DNA of 64,000 nucleotides from Zingiber officinale (GCF_018446385.1 NC_056001.1:10596672-10660671); one strand, 5' to 3'; positions 41,637-54,109 are shown, counted from the first letter of the stretch. Translations and numbers: made by a program. The notes: generated from the sequence alone by a model not told the origin.

Positions 41637-44600
41637 CAGGGACGGATCCATGAATTAGAGTTAGGGGGGGGGGGGCTTTGAAGCCTTAAACTTAATGTAA
41701 TAAATTATATAGATATATAATAAAAAAAAGTTATTACATTATACTGTTCAACAAAGTTGTGCCTTACGAGATTTTGAAACATAAAATTCATCTATAATAG
41801 AACCGATATCTATATCCTTAGCTAAATCTCATTCAATATAGAGTGTCAAACAATCTTCAAGAAAATCATCCTCCATGTTATTGCAAAGTACCGTCTTCAC
41901 ATGCTTCATTACTGAAAAGGCTCGCTTAGTAGTGGTAGTAGAAACAGATAACATCAAAACGAGATGAATCAATCTAGTCAACATAATGTAAACCTTTGAC
42001 TCAGTCAATTGCTGACACAATTCAACAAGTGTAGAAACCTTCAAATTTTGCATCACATCAAGTTTATAATGTACCAATTCATATTCTAAAGTAATGATGT
42101 CTTGATTTGTGAAATCTTTAGGATAAAACTTCTTTGCAAGTTTGCAAATATCATCACTGTTAATTGAGTCAAATGGATTTTTAAGATCTAAAGCCGTACT
42201 AAGAGAAAGAAGTCCCACTGATGACTCATTGAACTGAGTATTTAACTCCATCAGGATAAAATCTATTGCTACATTAAAAATATCAAAGTGGTAATGATGC
42301 TCAACTGTAATTTACTGACGAGAATGACTGATCTTATATAGGCAATTAAGGTCAGGCACATCAATATCATTTCTCGAACAAAAAACTCACTTCATGAAAA
42401 AATTCTTCCCACCCGCATTCTCTAAGTTCTTGAACGATGATTTTAGTAGTAGAGACAAATGTAATAGAAGTCAAAATGTCTTGAGATTTTCTTTGAAGAA
42501 TTAGAGTATTTGTTGTTCTCATAATTTTATGCATTAAGTGCAAAATGAACACAAATTCAAAGCTTGCCATGTTTATATAAATTCCCTGAACTTCAGCCTC
42601 AGCTCTTCCATTTGGAGAATAATCACTAAGAACTTCAAAAACTTTGCAAGTTGCATCGTACTTACCAATCAGGCTTTTTACTAAGTCATAGTGAGAACTC
42701 CAATGAATGGCTCCTGCTTGCGGCAAATTACCAATCTGATTGGCCCCACTTCTATAATCAAGTTTTCCAATTGCCAATGTTCGATTTCATTTCTTTGTGC
42801 AGTATGTAACTCAGCAATGCACTTAATAGAAGAAGTAACAATATTAACAATATTGTCCAAATAAGGAAAGAATTCTCAAGTAACACTGACATCCTTAGCA
42901 GCAGAAACCAATGTTAGTTGTAGTCGATGAGCAATACAGTAGACATAGTATGCATAAAGACCATCTTTGAGACATAATGCCGGGAGTCCATTCCACGCGC
43001 CACGCATATTGTTAGCATTAGCATATCTTTGGCCTCTGATTTTCTTAACTTGTAGGTCATGATGAACAAAAACATTTGATATTTTTTTTCCAGATTTAAT
43101 GAGGTATTATCACTAACACTTTTGATGGCAAAAAATCTTTTTGTCAAAATCCCATGATTGTTCACAAACATCAAGATAATGATCATTTGCTCTCATTTAG
43201 ATATATCTTGTATTTCATCAACAAGAATACAGAAGAATTTATCTCCAACTTCTTCTCAAACCATCTGTCGTATTCTATTGGCCATAATATGTAAAATATC
43301 TTTCTAAATTTCTGGAGCGATATATTGGGTATTTTTTTGAAGCATTCTCAAGTACAATTTTATCAATTTCCGTACTCATTTTTGCAAAAGCCTTCACCAA
43401 TTTAGGAAAATTCCCATGATTAGATGAATAGAGAGATTCATCATTACCTCTAAAGGCACAACCTTGAAGTGCTAGCCATCGAATAGTGACAATTGAGGTC
43501 CTCAAATGCAAAGGATTTTTCTCCTTTTCCTCTTTAGCTTGAACATGTATCACATTATCAATATGCCGACATAAAATTTTCAGCCCTTCTCTCACACATA
43601 GTATGAGGTGAAGAAGCTGCAAAACCAATATGGGCAAGAAATGCACATGTTTTTCCTTGGTTTACCCTTTTCCATTTATCAAATCCTTCATTGACTAGTG
43701 CTGAGATATTAGATGAATTAATATAATTCAGAAAAAGAAAACAATAAAAATAATACGCCTTGTTTGTTGAAGGCAAATACTCCAACTAATGAAATTTCTG
43801 AAATCGACGATTTTGACTTCCAAATTTTGTAGTCGGATACTCCAACATATCTGATTGATAATGCCTCATCCTTAGATATGAACGCCTTATCTTATCTCGT
43901 ATATTAACATAATATTCATATATTTGTTTTCTTTTTCCCGGATCTCGTTCAATACAAGCAGAGGATGATTGATGGTCTTCACTAGGAGAAGAAATTAAAG
44001 GAATTTGGACACTAGGAATGAAAAGACTTTCACTAGATTGATTTTCCATTGTAGTAGGAATTGAAGTGCTTTCACTAGTTTCACGATTTCTCTTTTTAAA
44101 GAAAGATGATATTAATGTCTTTCCTTTCTTTATAGCAGATTGATGTTCCATCTTGAAATAATTCAAATTAAATCCCTAAATAAATAAACAAGTAATAGTT
44201 CACTAATGGCTCAAAGTACAATGAATTAGGTAGGGAAATAGCTTGAGATAAAATGTAAATTATTATCTTATTCTAAAATAATATGCTAAAAGCTAAAGCC
44301 AATTGAAAAATATTGATAAAATCAAATCGTCAAATAGTGTTATTGTAAAATGATTTTATGTAAAATAATGAGTAATGACAATCCATAAAAAAACAAATTA
44401 TAAATCAACACGGCAACGTCATTTCACTTTCACCAATAATGTGATTTATGAAGCTGGCTTTGACAAAATGCCAAAACCAACACGACAACGTGACCAACGC
44501 CATCACGCCAATACGCAATGCTTTGGTAGTGAAGCCGGCAAGCCACGACATGCTTTGGCTACTCAATGGTGGCCACGACAACGGAGTTAGGATGCGATTG

Positions 44601-44920
44601 CGAACATACAGTAGAAAGGAGAAGGAGAAAATAGTTAGGGATTTACCATTTAGGGTTACCTGTCCAAACTCCAGTTGTCTGTCCTCTAAGAGATATCAGA
44701 TGCGCATATGCTGTGAGGGCCGGTGCGGCGGTGCCGATGCAGAGGAGTCACTCTGATGTCGGACGGTGTGCCTTTGCGGTGGCATCAGTGATCGAATGAC
44801 ACACACGTGTTGGAGATGGGAGCGAGTCGAAATTAGATATGTCATATTACACTTGTTTTTTTTTTGGGTTGGTAGGGCTGGGCTATAGCCCAGTATAACC
44901 CTTGAATAGATCTGTTTCTG
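41637..44920 (-). mobile_element. hAT transposon (TTF-type zinc finger/hAT dimerisation group), decayed
   Basis: The left end is CAGGGACGGATCCATGAATT followed by a G-run and CTTTGAAGCC. The right end, reverse-complemented, is CAGAAACAGATCTATTCAAG...GGCTATAGCC. The 8 bp target duplication is imperfect (GAGACAAA 41629-41636, ATGACAAA 44921-44928). The transposase lies on the minus strand. Mismatches in the ends and duplication indicate an old insertion. Confidence 0.85.
41829..44166 (-). pseudogene. hAT transposase remnant (TTF zinc finger, DUF4371, dimerisation domain)
   Basis: Minus-strand fragments in order: 43786-44166 N-terminal (ISSFFKKRNRETSES), 43558-43785 TTF-type segment (NKAYYFYCFLF, GFDKWKRVNQG), 43275-43646 (NESLYSSNHGNFPKLVKAFA, ILVLQLLHL in another frame), 42914-43186, 42367-42777 (GAIHWSSHYDLVKSLIGKY), and 41829-42251 with the hAT dimerisation motif (STTTTKRAFSVMKHVKTVL). 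Several frameshifts and stops separate them, and cysteines of the zinc finger are partly lost. Not functional. Confidence 0.85.
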
Positions 44921-45286
44921 ATGACAAATAAAAAGACCCATCTAGAGACCTCCTTGGAAAATTCATCAATGTACCCTACTTTAATTATGCTCGACAAGTT
45001 TTCATGTCATGCCTTGTATGAGCTAGGCTTGCCATGACATTAGCTTCGCTTTCTGTACATGAATTGTAATAATATTAGAGCAAAATATAGAAAAAAAACT
45101 AACTAAACTACATGCATACCTCTGAAGTAACTCTACTAATGTTATAGCACTAACCTAAAGGCCAAAGAAAAAAAGAGAGTGAGTACAAATTACAAAGTGG
45201 AGATAAGAAGACGTGCATGAAAATATAATCAAAGAGAGCAACATGATTTACAAATTATATTTCCATATCATTTGTCTTTTGATTCT

Positions 45287-45456
45287 GAAGCGGAGCCTTG
45301 ACGCAACGGTAAAGTTGTTACTTTGTGATCAAAAGGTCACGGGTTCGAATCCTGAAAATAGCCTCTTGCAAAAAAGCAGGGTAAGACTGCGTACAATGAA
45401 TCCTTCCTCGGGACCCCGCATAGCGGGAGCTTCGTGCACCGGACTGCCCTTTTTTA
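45287..45456 (+). mobile_element. Au-like SINE, intergenic
   Basis: CGGAGCCTTGACGCAACGG head, B box GGGTTCGAATCC, GCAGGGTAAGACTGCG, CCCGCATAGCGGGAGC and a T-run. The target duplication is imperfect: TTTGTCTTTTGATTCT (45271-45286) and TTCGTCTTTGATTCT (45457-45471). Confidence 0.9.
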
Positions 45457-45639
45457 TTCGTCTTTGATTCTCTTCTTAGTTGATTTTGTTAGTTATCCTT
45501 AATTTCTCATTTTTCAACATTACCCATATTATGGTCTTTTTTTATCCGACAACTCAATATACTTTATTAAGTTGGTGAATCACATATGTAATATATTCAT
45601 CAAGGAGGTACCATATAAATAAAGATGAATGACCTGCAA

Positions 45640-46075
45640 TCCACTTAATACGAACACATTATGTATAAATAAAAACATCGAGGTGAGCGACCTACAACCC
45701 ACTCGAGAAGGATGTATTGTATAGGAGAGTGAACAACCTGCAATCTACTCATGACGACAATGTATCATATGTATGCACCTATACATACATAGATTGGGTG
45801 AATGACCAGCAATTCACCCGAAAGAGATGTATTGTATGTACATGGGGTGAACGACCTCGCAATCCACCCAATATGAAATACATGATCATATGAATGCACA
45901 TATACAAACACATATATATAGGGTAAACGACCTGCAATCTATCCGAAAAGTGTCTCACATATAAAATATAGGATGAACGACCCACAATCCATCTCATGAG
46001 GTGCCTCACATAAAAATAGGGTGAACGACCTGCAATCCACCTTATGAGGAAAGAAAATCATATTAATTTGATCGA
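45640..46075 (-). repeat. Irregular tandem repeat (42-76 bp spacing)
   Basis: About eight copies of a GGTGAACGACCTGCAATCCACC core at irregular spacing. They lie just downstream, in minus sense, of the gypsy integrase remnant, so probably are its 3' non-coding repeats. Confidence 0.7.
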
Positions 46076-46369
46076 AGCCTATGAATGTGTGAAAAGACTC
46101 AAAAGTCCTCTTTGAGAACGGAGCCAACTGCTCTATACTACAAATAATCACACAACTCTTAATGAGGAAAGCCGAAGCTCAATAATGTAAGTAATACATT
46201 TATTATCTTAACAATTTAATGTCAAGGGTAATGCACTTCTTTCAAAACGTAAAGTCAAAAACTCTAAATATAAATATCATATCTATTATTTTGTTAATTA
46301 ATATCAATGTTAGCGTAACTCCTTTTGGAGGGCAGTGCTAAACTTTATGATATAATTTGTTTATCATTT

Positions 46370-46770
46370 TATTAGTCAGGGACGAAGCCCACGAACACAC
46401 AGAAAGATTCGAAGGTCATGTTTAAAACACGAAGCAAATGCTCTTTGTGTTGCAAGATACAGAGTGGATGTTTCTCACAAGTAGTATCTAGGTAAAAGGT
46501 GCCATCAAACTTTCTAGCACATGAGATGGATAGGAAAACACATCTCCGCAACATCGATACATGAAACACATCATGAACTCCTCTTGCTAGTGGACGTGGT
46601 AGAGCAAGCCTATAAGCCATCGGTCAAGAATCTGAAAGGGTCCAATACATCTAGGTACTAACTTTGCCCTTAACACCAAATCTCTTTACACCCTTAATAG
46701 GCGATACACGAAGAAATACGTGATCTCTTTGAAGAACTCTAGTTCTCTACGTCTCTTATTTGCATTGCTT
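46370..46770 (-). pseudogene. Ty3/gypsy pol C-terminal remnant
   Basis: Minus-strand reading gives a decayed VKRFGVKGKVSTxMYW-like stretch, then MAYRLALPRPLARGVHDVFH and VSMLRRCVF. This is the post-integrase segment typical of plant gypsy polyproteins (AYRLALP...VHDVFHVSMLR). The upstream domains are gone. Confidence 0.75.
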
Positions 46771-48478
46771 TTCTAACTACTCTGAGTTGTCAACAACTAA
46801 TTTGTCTAATCATCTTCACCATTTATGCATCCCTTTAATCGTACTTTTGCAAAAAGGTCTAAATTTTTTTAAAAAATTTCAAACGCACCCTTATTTTTTT
46901 AATTTTTTTAAAAGATATAACATTTCATGTCTGAAATAATCTAGAATCCTTATCTTTTTGGTCATGATTAACATCATAATAGGCAACTGTATGAAAATTT
47001 AATTGACTACTCGGTAAACAAGTAAAATGTGATATAGAGACACTGCACCTTCAAATTTGCTCTCTTCATGTTCTCATGAAGTTTAAAATTTTGGAAAGCA
47101 ATTAAACTCTTCTGCAAAGTTTAAAATCTCATTCCAAATTGGAGTTTCGGCTCCTAGTCACAACAAAATTGCTTTATGTCAATGATGTCCATCAAGGAAG
47201 GGGAGGGGAAAGACAAGAAAGTGATGCAGGGCTAACGTAGGAGTACCCAATTTTCAACGAGTCAACTTTTTACTCATTTGCTCTCACGCGTGCAGAATTT
47301 AGAGATATATATTTGTTACGGGGAACCGTAACTACCAAGTTTCGTGCAAAAAAATACCATTTAGAACATTTTCGGAGGATCCAAACATCTTTTTTCTATT
47401 TTTAGTATTTTTTGTTTTTTATGGTATTTAGAGTATTTTTGGTATACGGGAATTTATGAGTTAGGGTTTTTCTATATAAGCGTTTGTTTAGTTGTTTGAG
47501 GGATTATCCTCTATTTTTAATAAAATTTTCTTTTTTTGGTAAAACCTAGAGAACGACGAGTTTCTCTTCATTTTCAATGGTTTCTCTTCTTGTCTTCTTC
47601 TCAATTCCGGATAATCACTATCCTGTCCGACCTCAAAGAGGGGGAGAAGGAAGAAGAAGGGGAGTAGCCATTTTTGATGTTAGAGAAACATGAGTTGCAA
47701 CATGTCTCGAATCTCCCTAGCGAGTCAATGCTAGAGGAGGAAACTTAACTAGGTTTCAACATGGAGGAGGAGCCAACGTAGAGCTTCTTGTGATGAAGGA
47801 TGAACAATACAGAGCTACTAGTGGCGAACAATTCACTTCTTCTCATGGAGGACATCAGCAAAAGATTGTGTAACACTGAAGACTGGGTTGAGTGATCCAG
47901 AGGCACAAAGCTTCTTGCTTAAGTCTTTGGCAAAAGATTGAGAAACTCAGAGCTTCTCGTAATGAAAGCAGCCATTAAGTTCCATTTGTATACGTGGGGT
48001 TTTAGTAAGCATCTTGCCTATTAATCAGCGGAAGGAATAGAAAAATTCACTCCTATTGGTTGACGTGGCTCAAGATTTTAATCAGTAGTCTTTTGTCATG
48101 CTAGTCTTTCACGGAGCGTACAAAAAACAAAACCTTTACAAGGAGAAATCTCATTTTCTAGCTAAATTCTCATGTTTATATAGCTGAAATTATGAATTTA
48201 ATATAGTTGATGATACAATGTGTAATTAGTCTAAAGCTTGAGAATGGGAAGGGAATGAATGGTCAGATGCTCATGAAAATGCAGTCTTCGGATGCCCAAT
48301 ACCCCACTATTACTCTCTGCCAAAATAGTTGCATTGCACTCTTATGAACCACATGTAAATAGTTTTATAAAATATGGTGTCAGACATCTAGATCCAATTC
48401 ATATTGGATATTGGTCTCCTAGTTCAAGTACCAATTTTTTTTTGTCTAAGTTTTATCCTGCAGATTCTCGTGAAAAAG
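46771..48478. other. Repeat-like intergenic DNA, possible LTR remnant
   Basis: No gene. 47315-47335 carries a 7 bp palindrome (GTTACGG/CCGTAAC with loop GGAA). A TATA-like TCTATATAAG at 47471 and AATAAAATTTTC at 47519 resemble LTR promoter and poly(A) signals. No boundaries or target duplications could be fixed. Confidence 0.35.
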
Positions 48479-48520
48479 TCAGCTGACCCCACTTAGTAGG
48501 ACAAAGGGTTAGTTGTTGTA
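48479..48520 (+). mobile_element. 5'-truncated RTE LINE tail
   Basis: CAGCTGACCCCACTTAGTAG followed by GTTAGTTGTTGTATTG resembles the RTE 3' end at 19310-19360. Only the last roughly 40 bp is present. Confidence 0.5.
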
Positions 48521-49465
48521 TTGTGAAAACATTGTTTGCTATAGTTTTTAGTGGTTGTGTATGCATATCCAAAAGTAAGCTTAGTTGTTCGACCTGTCTC
48601 ACATATCTAGGTTTTATCCTAACATCACTTTGTTTAGGAGTTCGTAGGAGTGTCTCTGCTGCATTGCAAGTTACTTCATAGGAGATGGTATACCATGGGT
48701 CTGAAGTTACATTGGCTCGACAGAACTTGGCATGAATATGATATTATCTAGAATAGGAAATTTTTCTTGGGATTATACTTAGCAAGAAGATCGACTATGA
48801 TGCTATTCTCACCTAATTGCTTGCGTTTTAAGTTTCAATTTTTTTATGTTCATATGATTGGACTGTAAGATGCATCTCCAATTTGATTTATCACATATAT
48901 TCCTGCTATTTGTTCTTTTCCTCTTGTCTTCACTGTTTTTCTCTCACTTTTTGTTTATATTTATTGTTTTTTAGAAAATAAAATTTAAAAGTAATTTTAA
49001 AAAAATTATTTGATGTGAATGATGCAGCAAATAATTTTTTCCCCAGTTTTAATGATTTTTTTAGTGTTCTAAAAAGTGAAAACTAAAAACAGAAATTTTT
49101 AATGGCTCTTCCATACAAGTAGGTCGTCCGCATAGTTTGGATACGTCAAATATTCATTTGCTTTTGTTATCTATGCTTGAATCTTGCTTTGTCATATATT
49201 AATGTCCAAATATCTGTTTAGCAAAAGGATTTTTTTCTTGATTGACTTGGTTCAGTAATAGGCTAATCGCATCTTAATTGTTAAATCTAGATATGTGACA
49301 TTGTATCTTTTATTTACGTTTTTTTTTTCCCTTTTCAAGCTGTCTTAATGATTATATAAAACAGCTTCATCATTAAATTTACCCTCCATTTTTTTTTTCT
49401 TGTTTACATCCCATTTACAAGTGGAATGAAGTTGCTGAACCTTGCTATTTTTTTCACTACTGCAG

Positions 49466-49528
49466 ATTTTTCTTGGGAGGCATAGAATTTCTGGAAAAAC
49501 TACCGGTTATGGATGATGTTCCCATCAG
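49466..49528 (+). other. Orphan exon-like segment (63 bp)
   Basis: A polypyrimidine run and TGCAG precede it, and CAG/GTTGG follows. One frame (offset 1) is open throughout: FLGGIEFLEKLPVMDDVPI. I do not recognise the protein, and no partner exons are seen within several kb. It may be a captured or leftover gene fragment, or chance. Confidence 0.3.
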
Positions 49529-50660
49529 GTTGGTTGATTAACTTCCGTATTTTATGATGTGGAACTTTTTAAGCAATAATTTCATTAACAATGGTCCAGT
49601 ATTTGAAAGATTAAAATTTGTCGGGTTCTTTTTTCTTATAATTATGTACCATGCCTCGTTTTTTTTTTTTTTTTTTTTTTGTCTATGTCCCTTAGAAGGG
49701 GGTAATTTAGCCATAGTATGAACCATACTTCACAGAATTGTAATCTTATGTAAAATCGATTTAGGGTCAAGATTAAATCGATTGGAATTAGATTGTCGAT
49801 CTTATCAAAAACTCTTGAAATTTTATAATATATGATTAATAATTAAAAAATCTAAAAAGATCATTTAGATATAAATAGATTAATAATTATATTTATATAT
49901 ATATACCCTCGACACATTATGATATTATTATATGTATAAATTTAAATTAACTAGTAATTTAATTTTTTTTCACAAGATGATTAAGTTTAAATGCCAATAA
50001 AGTAATTGACGTAGTAGGTATTGAAATCTTTGATTCGAACATGAATATCAAAAAATAATTTTCTAAATATCTATTAATACCACATAATATTAGGTAATAT
50101 ATATTTAAAAACTCATCATTTGAGAGAAAATAAATAACAAAATATTATTGCTAAAAAACTAACTAAAAATAACAAAATAAATGTTTAAATAGTTTCTAAA
50201 TAGACATTTAAATAGTCTCATAACCCTAACTTAACTTTGCATTGACGAAAATAATCTAAATTATAAAATTATCTAAAAGATAATAAAAAAAATTAAAAAT
50301 TTTTAGGTTTCCAAAAAAAACTTTAAATAATATTTTTTAGATCAAAAACTAGATGATTACGTGTTTCATTCAGTAATTAACTCTAGATCTCTGAATAGAT
50401 TTTGATTTGATATATTATAAATTTTGTAGTTCAATTCGAGTCAAAAGTTATGATCTCTTAAAACTTCTACCGATCTTATCGATCCTGCTCATCCCGATTC
50501 TACTATAAAAAACGATCTATCTATGATCAATTTGGTGTTCCTGATTATAGAATCGATTTATCGGGGATGACGATTTTGCAAACATAGGCATGAGCGTAGT
50601 AGATCATCTAGAAACACGTTCTTGATTAAAAAAAATGACTTATGCCTTTGCTAACAATAT
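49529..50660. other. AT-rich intergenic DNA
   Basis: A T-run at 49660-49680 and a (TA)n patch near 49896 are present. Nothing else is recognised. Confidence 0.5.
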
Positions 50661-50669
50661 TTTTGCCTC

Positions 50670-51256
50670 GTGCGTCTACCTCTACAAGCCGACCTGCCAA
50701 ATAATTTTGGGACAAATTGGTTGGCACATGCAATCAATCAAACAAGAAAGTGTAATACTAGCCATAGCCATATACACACAGACTCGATGGCCGTGTACTT
50801 ACGTGAAATAATCAAGTGTGTTTGTTATCACCTGATCTTGCCCCATATATCAACGCATACCAGTGGACACCCCGAAAGCGCTGTTCCTCCGAACTCCCCA
50901 TCATCTCCTTGGTCTCTCTTTCTAGAACGCCTTTTCTCGTTTCTGTGGCTAGCTACTCTCCGGCTGCTGTCGTTGATTGCCATTGCCGTTCTTGTCGTAG
51001 TTGTTGCGGAAGTTGTTGTGGCACCGGAGCAGCTGTAGATGATTACGATGGGATCTTATTCTTCCTCATGCCCCTAATTATGCTGGTAGTTTCGTTTGTG
51101 CTTTTCGTGGAGATTATAAGGTCAGCTGTCATGCCTTTCAGATGTTGCCACACTTTCTTGAGCTTGCCCTGCTGCGCGCACTTGCACGTGCGCGATCGTT
51201 GTATGCACAGGTTGGGCAGGGGCGGTGGGTGGCTTGGCTTCTTCTTTGTAAACTAA
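50670..51256 (+). other. Unrecognised open frames with hydrophobic stretches upstream of the NAC gene
   Basis: Two overlapping frames (50670-51038, 122 aa, and 50816-51256, 146 aa) contain hydrophobic runs (LRLLSLIAIAVLVVVVAEVV; FFLMPLIMLVVSFVLFVEII). The first ends where the second becomes hydrophobic, which could mean one frameshifted membrane protein. No known family is recognised. Confidence 0.2.
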
Positions 51257-51325
51257 CCCCCACCTCCAACCACAAAGTAAACCAGCTATACTAGTGACCA
51301 AGACATGGAGTATTGCTAATTCATT

Positions 51326-51525
51326 GTGGCAAAAGGCGAATATGTTTGTATAGAGTCCCCGTCCCAAGATCAACACGGAGGAGGTAAATCACGGACGACT
51401 ACTAGCCTTTGGAATAGTGACTAGCACATAAGGGAGGTATTTACCTCGACTTTGTCGAGATTCGAACCCCAGACCTCATTGTGACAACACCTCATGTGTT
51501 AGTCACTAGATCCATCCGAGAGGAC
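51326..51525 (-). mobile_element. tRNA-derived SINE (second family)
   Basis: Bracketed by an exact 17 bp duplication GAGTATTGCTAATTCAT (51309-51325 and 51526-51542). In minus sense it has a head with TAGTGACTAACACATGAGG, a B box GGGGTTCGAATCTC and then GGTAAATACCTCCC. The block GGAGGAGGTAAATC is shared with the insertion at 54110-54337. It lies about 90 bp upstream of the NAC start codon, so possibly inside its promoter or leader. Confidence 0.82.
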
Positions 51526-51617
51526 GAGTATTGCTAATTCATGCTCATATATATGTATGCACTCTCCTGTGCAGCTGTGCTCCGCCAGTCCTAACAAAAT
51601 TTAATTAGTTGCTGAAG

Positions 51618-51786
51618 ATGAGCATCACAGTGAACGGGCAGTCGTGGGTGCCGCCGGGCTTCCGCTTCCATCCCACAGAGGAAGAGCTCCTGAATTACTA
51701 CTTGAGAAAGAAGGTGGCGTGCGAGAAGATCGACCCCGATGTCATCTGCGACGTCGACCTCAACAAGCTCGAGCCATGGGACATTC

Positions 51787-51868
<82 letters not shown>

Positions 51869-52812
51869 TTGAGGCATCGTGCATCTAAAGCTTGATTAAT
51901 TTGATGAATAAATGAACTTTTTAGAGGAATGCAAGATCGGAACAACGCCGCAGAACGACTGGTACTTCTTCAGCCACAAGGACAAGAAGTACCCGACCGG
52001 GACGCGAACCAACCGAGCCACGGCGGCCGGGTTTTGGAAGGCCACCGGCCGCGACAAGGTCATCTACGCGGGCGTCGGACAGATCGGGATGAGGAAGACG
52101 TTGGTGTTCTACAGAGGCCGCGCTCCCCGCGGCCAGAAGTCCGAATGGATCATGCATGAATACAGACTCGACGATGACTTAATCAACGTACGACGCCGTA
52201 AATACACAATTAGCTAGCATTTTACCAAAATTAATTAAGAGAATACAGAATTAATCTTGATGTCCTTGTTGATTAATTGATCAGGCGACTACTGGATTGG
52301 CTGGAGAAGTGTCGGCAAATCAAGAAGACTGTTGGGTAGTATGCAGGGTGTTCAAGAAGACGAACGTCGTCGCCAGCAGCAGCTGCCAGCAGAAGAGCTT
52401 CGACGTCGTGAACTGCGACGGCGGACTGCGCCGGATACTCCACTACATGGACAGGTCCTGCATGGAAGAGTCGACGTCGACGGCGAGCGAAGTCACGAAG
52501 CTTCCGGCCGCGCTGCAGAGTCCGACTCCCCTTCCGTGGCTGATACCCGACGACGACTGCGCCGGGCATGAAATAGTTCAAGCGGAGGAGCCTGCGGCCG
52601 GCATCAAAAGCTACGGCGGAGTCGCCGGCGGATCATGGTCCGCTCTCGACCGGTTTCTTTATACGTCGTCGGAGATGGATCACGCTAACCAAATCCCCTC
52701 ATTTGAGGGCGCAGCGGGTTTGAGTGGAGTTCTGCGCTCGCCTCCTCCGAGCTTCTTCGCCGTGGACTACGACCAGCTTCACATTAATGGCGATGCGTCC
52801 CTTCAAAATTAA
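51618..52812 (+). CDS. NAC transcription factor, NST/SND1 (secondary wall) type (3 exons, 320 aa)
   Basis: A nuclear DNA-binding regulator. Members of this clade switch on lignified secondary-wall formation in fibres and vessels. Exons are 51618-51789, 51925-52187 and 52285-52812, GT-AG, with phases that join. The NAC domain occupies about residues 9-165: subdomain [53 protein letters not shown] and [39 protein letters not shown] and [20 protein letters not shown]. The [18 protein letters not shown] start is typical of NST factors. The C-terminal region is Ser/Pro/acidic ([28 protein letters not shown]) and should be the activation domain. An in-frame ATG nine bases upstream (51609) is also possible. 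I assign the clade by NAC-domain appearance, not by a tree. Confidence 0.92.
51791..51866. repeat. (TA)38 microsatellite in NAC intron 1
   Basis: 76 uninterrupted bases of TA start one base after the donor G (CAAG/GTATATA). They fill over half of a 135 bp intron. The length is likely variable and also prone to assembly error. Confidence 0.97.
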
Positions 52813-54100
52813 GCGATCGTAGCATCAATCGCTCGTCAGAGTCCGCATTTTGTTAGTTGGGCTGGCGTTACGTTGTTAGAGAGCTTTAATCGTACAGCGC
52901 TTGTTACCCACCGTTATATATATATATATAAATAAAGAATGCTGTTAGAAGAAGAAAATAAATCTCTAATATTTAAACTAGTAAGAAAAAAAATTGAAAA
53001 ATACATTAAAAGTTTTGGAAGATAAAATCAAAATTTCACAAATCTTTGGTTAGATAATTAATGGAGTGCGGTGTGGATTCAATAATTTATTCCGTCCTTT
53101 AATGGTGTTGACGAAGATAAACATTAATATTTTTATCTTAAGTTGAAGCAAAATTAAGGTAAACAAGTTGATTGGTATTACGTTTGCTATGATGTCATGT
53201 GACTATAACGAAGTTGAAAGAATGGGAGGGACGTGGAATCGGTTTTGTCAATTTTTTTAATATTAAATAGAGCATTCATAATCCACTTTTATTATAATAT
53301 TCACCATCTCATCAAAAAGTAAAAATTTATTATCACATATTCATTATAACAATATAAATTTTTTACTCACATACCTTTTAACATTAACACTTATTATTTA
53401 TGGGTCTCACAGTCCATTCAATTATATTAAAATTATATCATATTAAATAAATATATTTTTAAAATATTTAAATTATTATTATTTTTTTAAACAATAATCT
53501 TACTTTTAAAAAATAATTTTAAAATCAAATTTTTATCGCTTAAAAAAAATGAGAGAGGGATGAACGACGTTCCCTCTGAACATCCCTCTCTTTCTCTCTC
53601 TCTTATGAGTCGGTATTGTAATTACTTATTCATAATGGAGAGGGGAATTAAATACGTATTATAATGTCCATTTAATATTTCATTGGGGGTGTCCTTAGTT
53701 GATTCAATCGATTTAGCATCAATTTGTGTGCTAGAGGTCGGTATTGAATTTAGACATCTAAATTTAATTTATTTTTTTTTAAATCAGCATCTCTTAAAAA
53801 AAAATACTATAATTCAGAGGAGTAAAATATAAATCCATTATAACTCAACCCTTAAATTTTAAATACATATAATATATACTCCATGAGAGAAGTCTGAAAC
53901 TAGAGAGAAAATTTTATCGACTCAAATCCATTATAACTCAACTCCTAAATCCTAAATTTTAAACCATAAATACATATAATATATCTAAAAAGTAAACAAA
54001 AAATAAAAAATTATTCTCATTGAATAAGGGCGCTTGGATTTAACCTAGGGCATCTGGATTCCAGGTGCCCTGGATGCGGCAACGAACCCGTAATATATAT
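52813..54100. other. 3' flank of the NAC gene and intergenic DNA
   Basis: 52915-52931 has a TA tract and AATAAAG, a possible poly(A) signal. 53260-53700 is AT-rich with weakly similar ends, perhaps a MITE, but no clear inverted ends or target duplication. No gene. Confidence 0.45.
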
Positions 54101-54109
54101 ATATATATT

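Noticed and set aside
51591-51945. ORFs with long alternating Ile-Tyr runs
   Set aside because: They are translations of the (TA)38 tract across the intron. The true exon 1 stops at 51789.
53260-53700. MITE in the NAC downstream region
   Set aside because: The ends are only weakly similar in inverted orientation and no target duplication could be defined.
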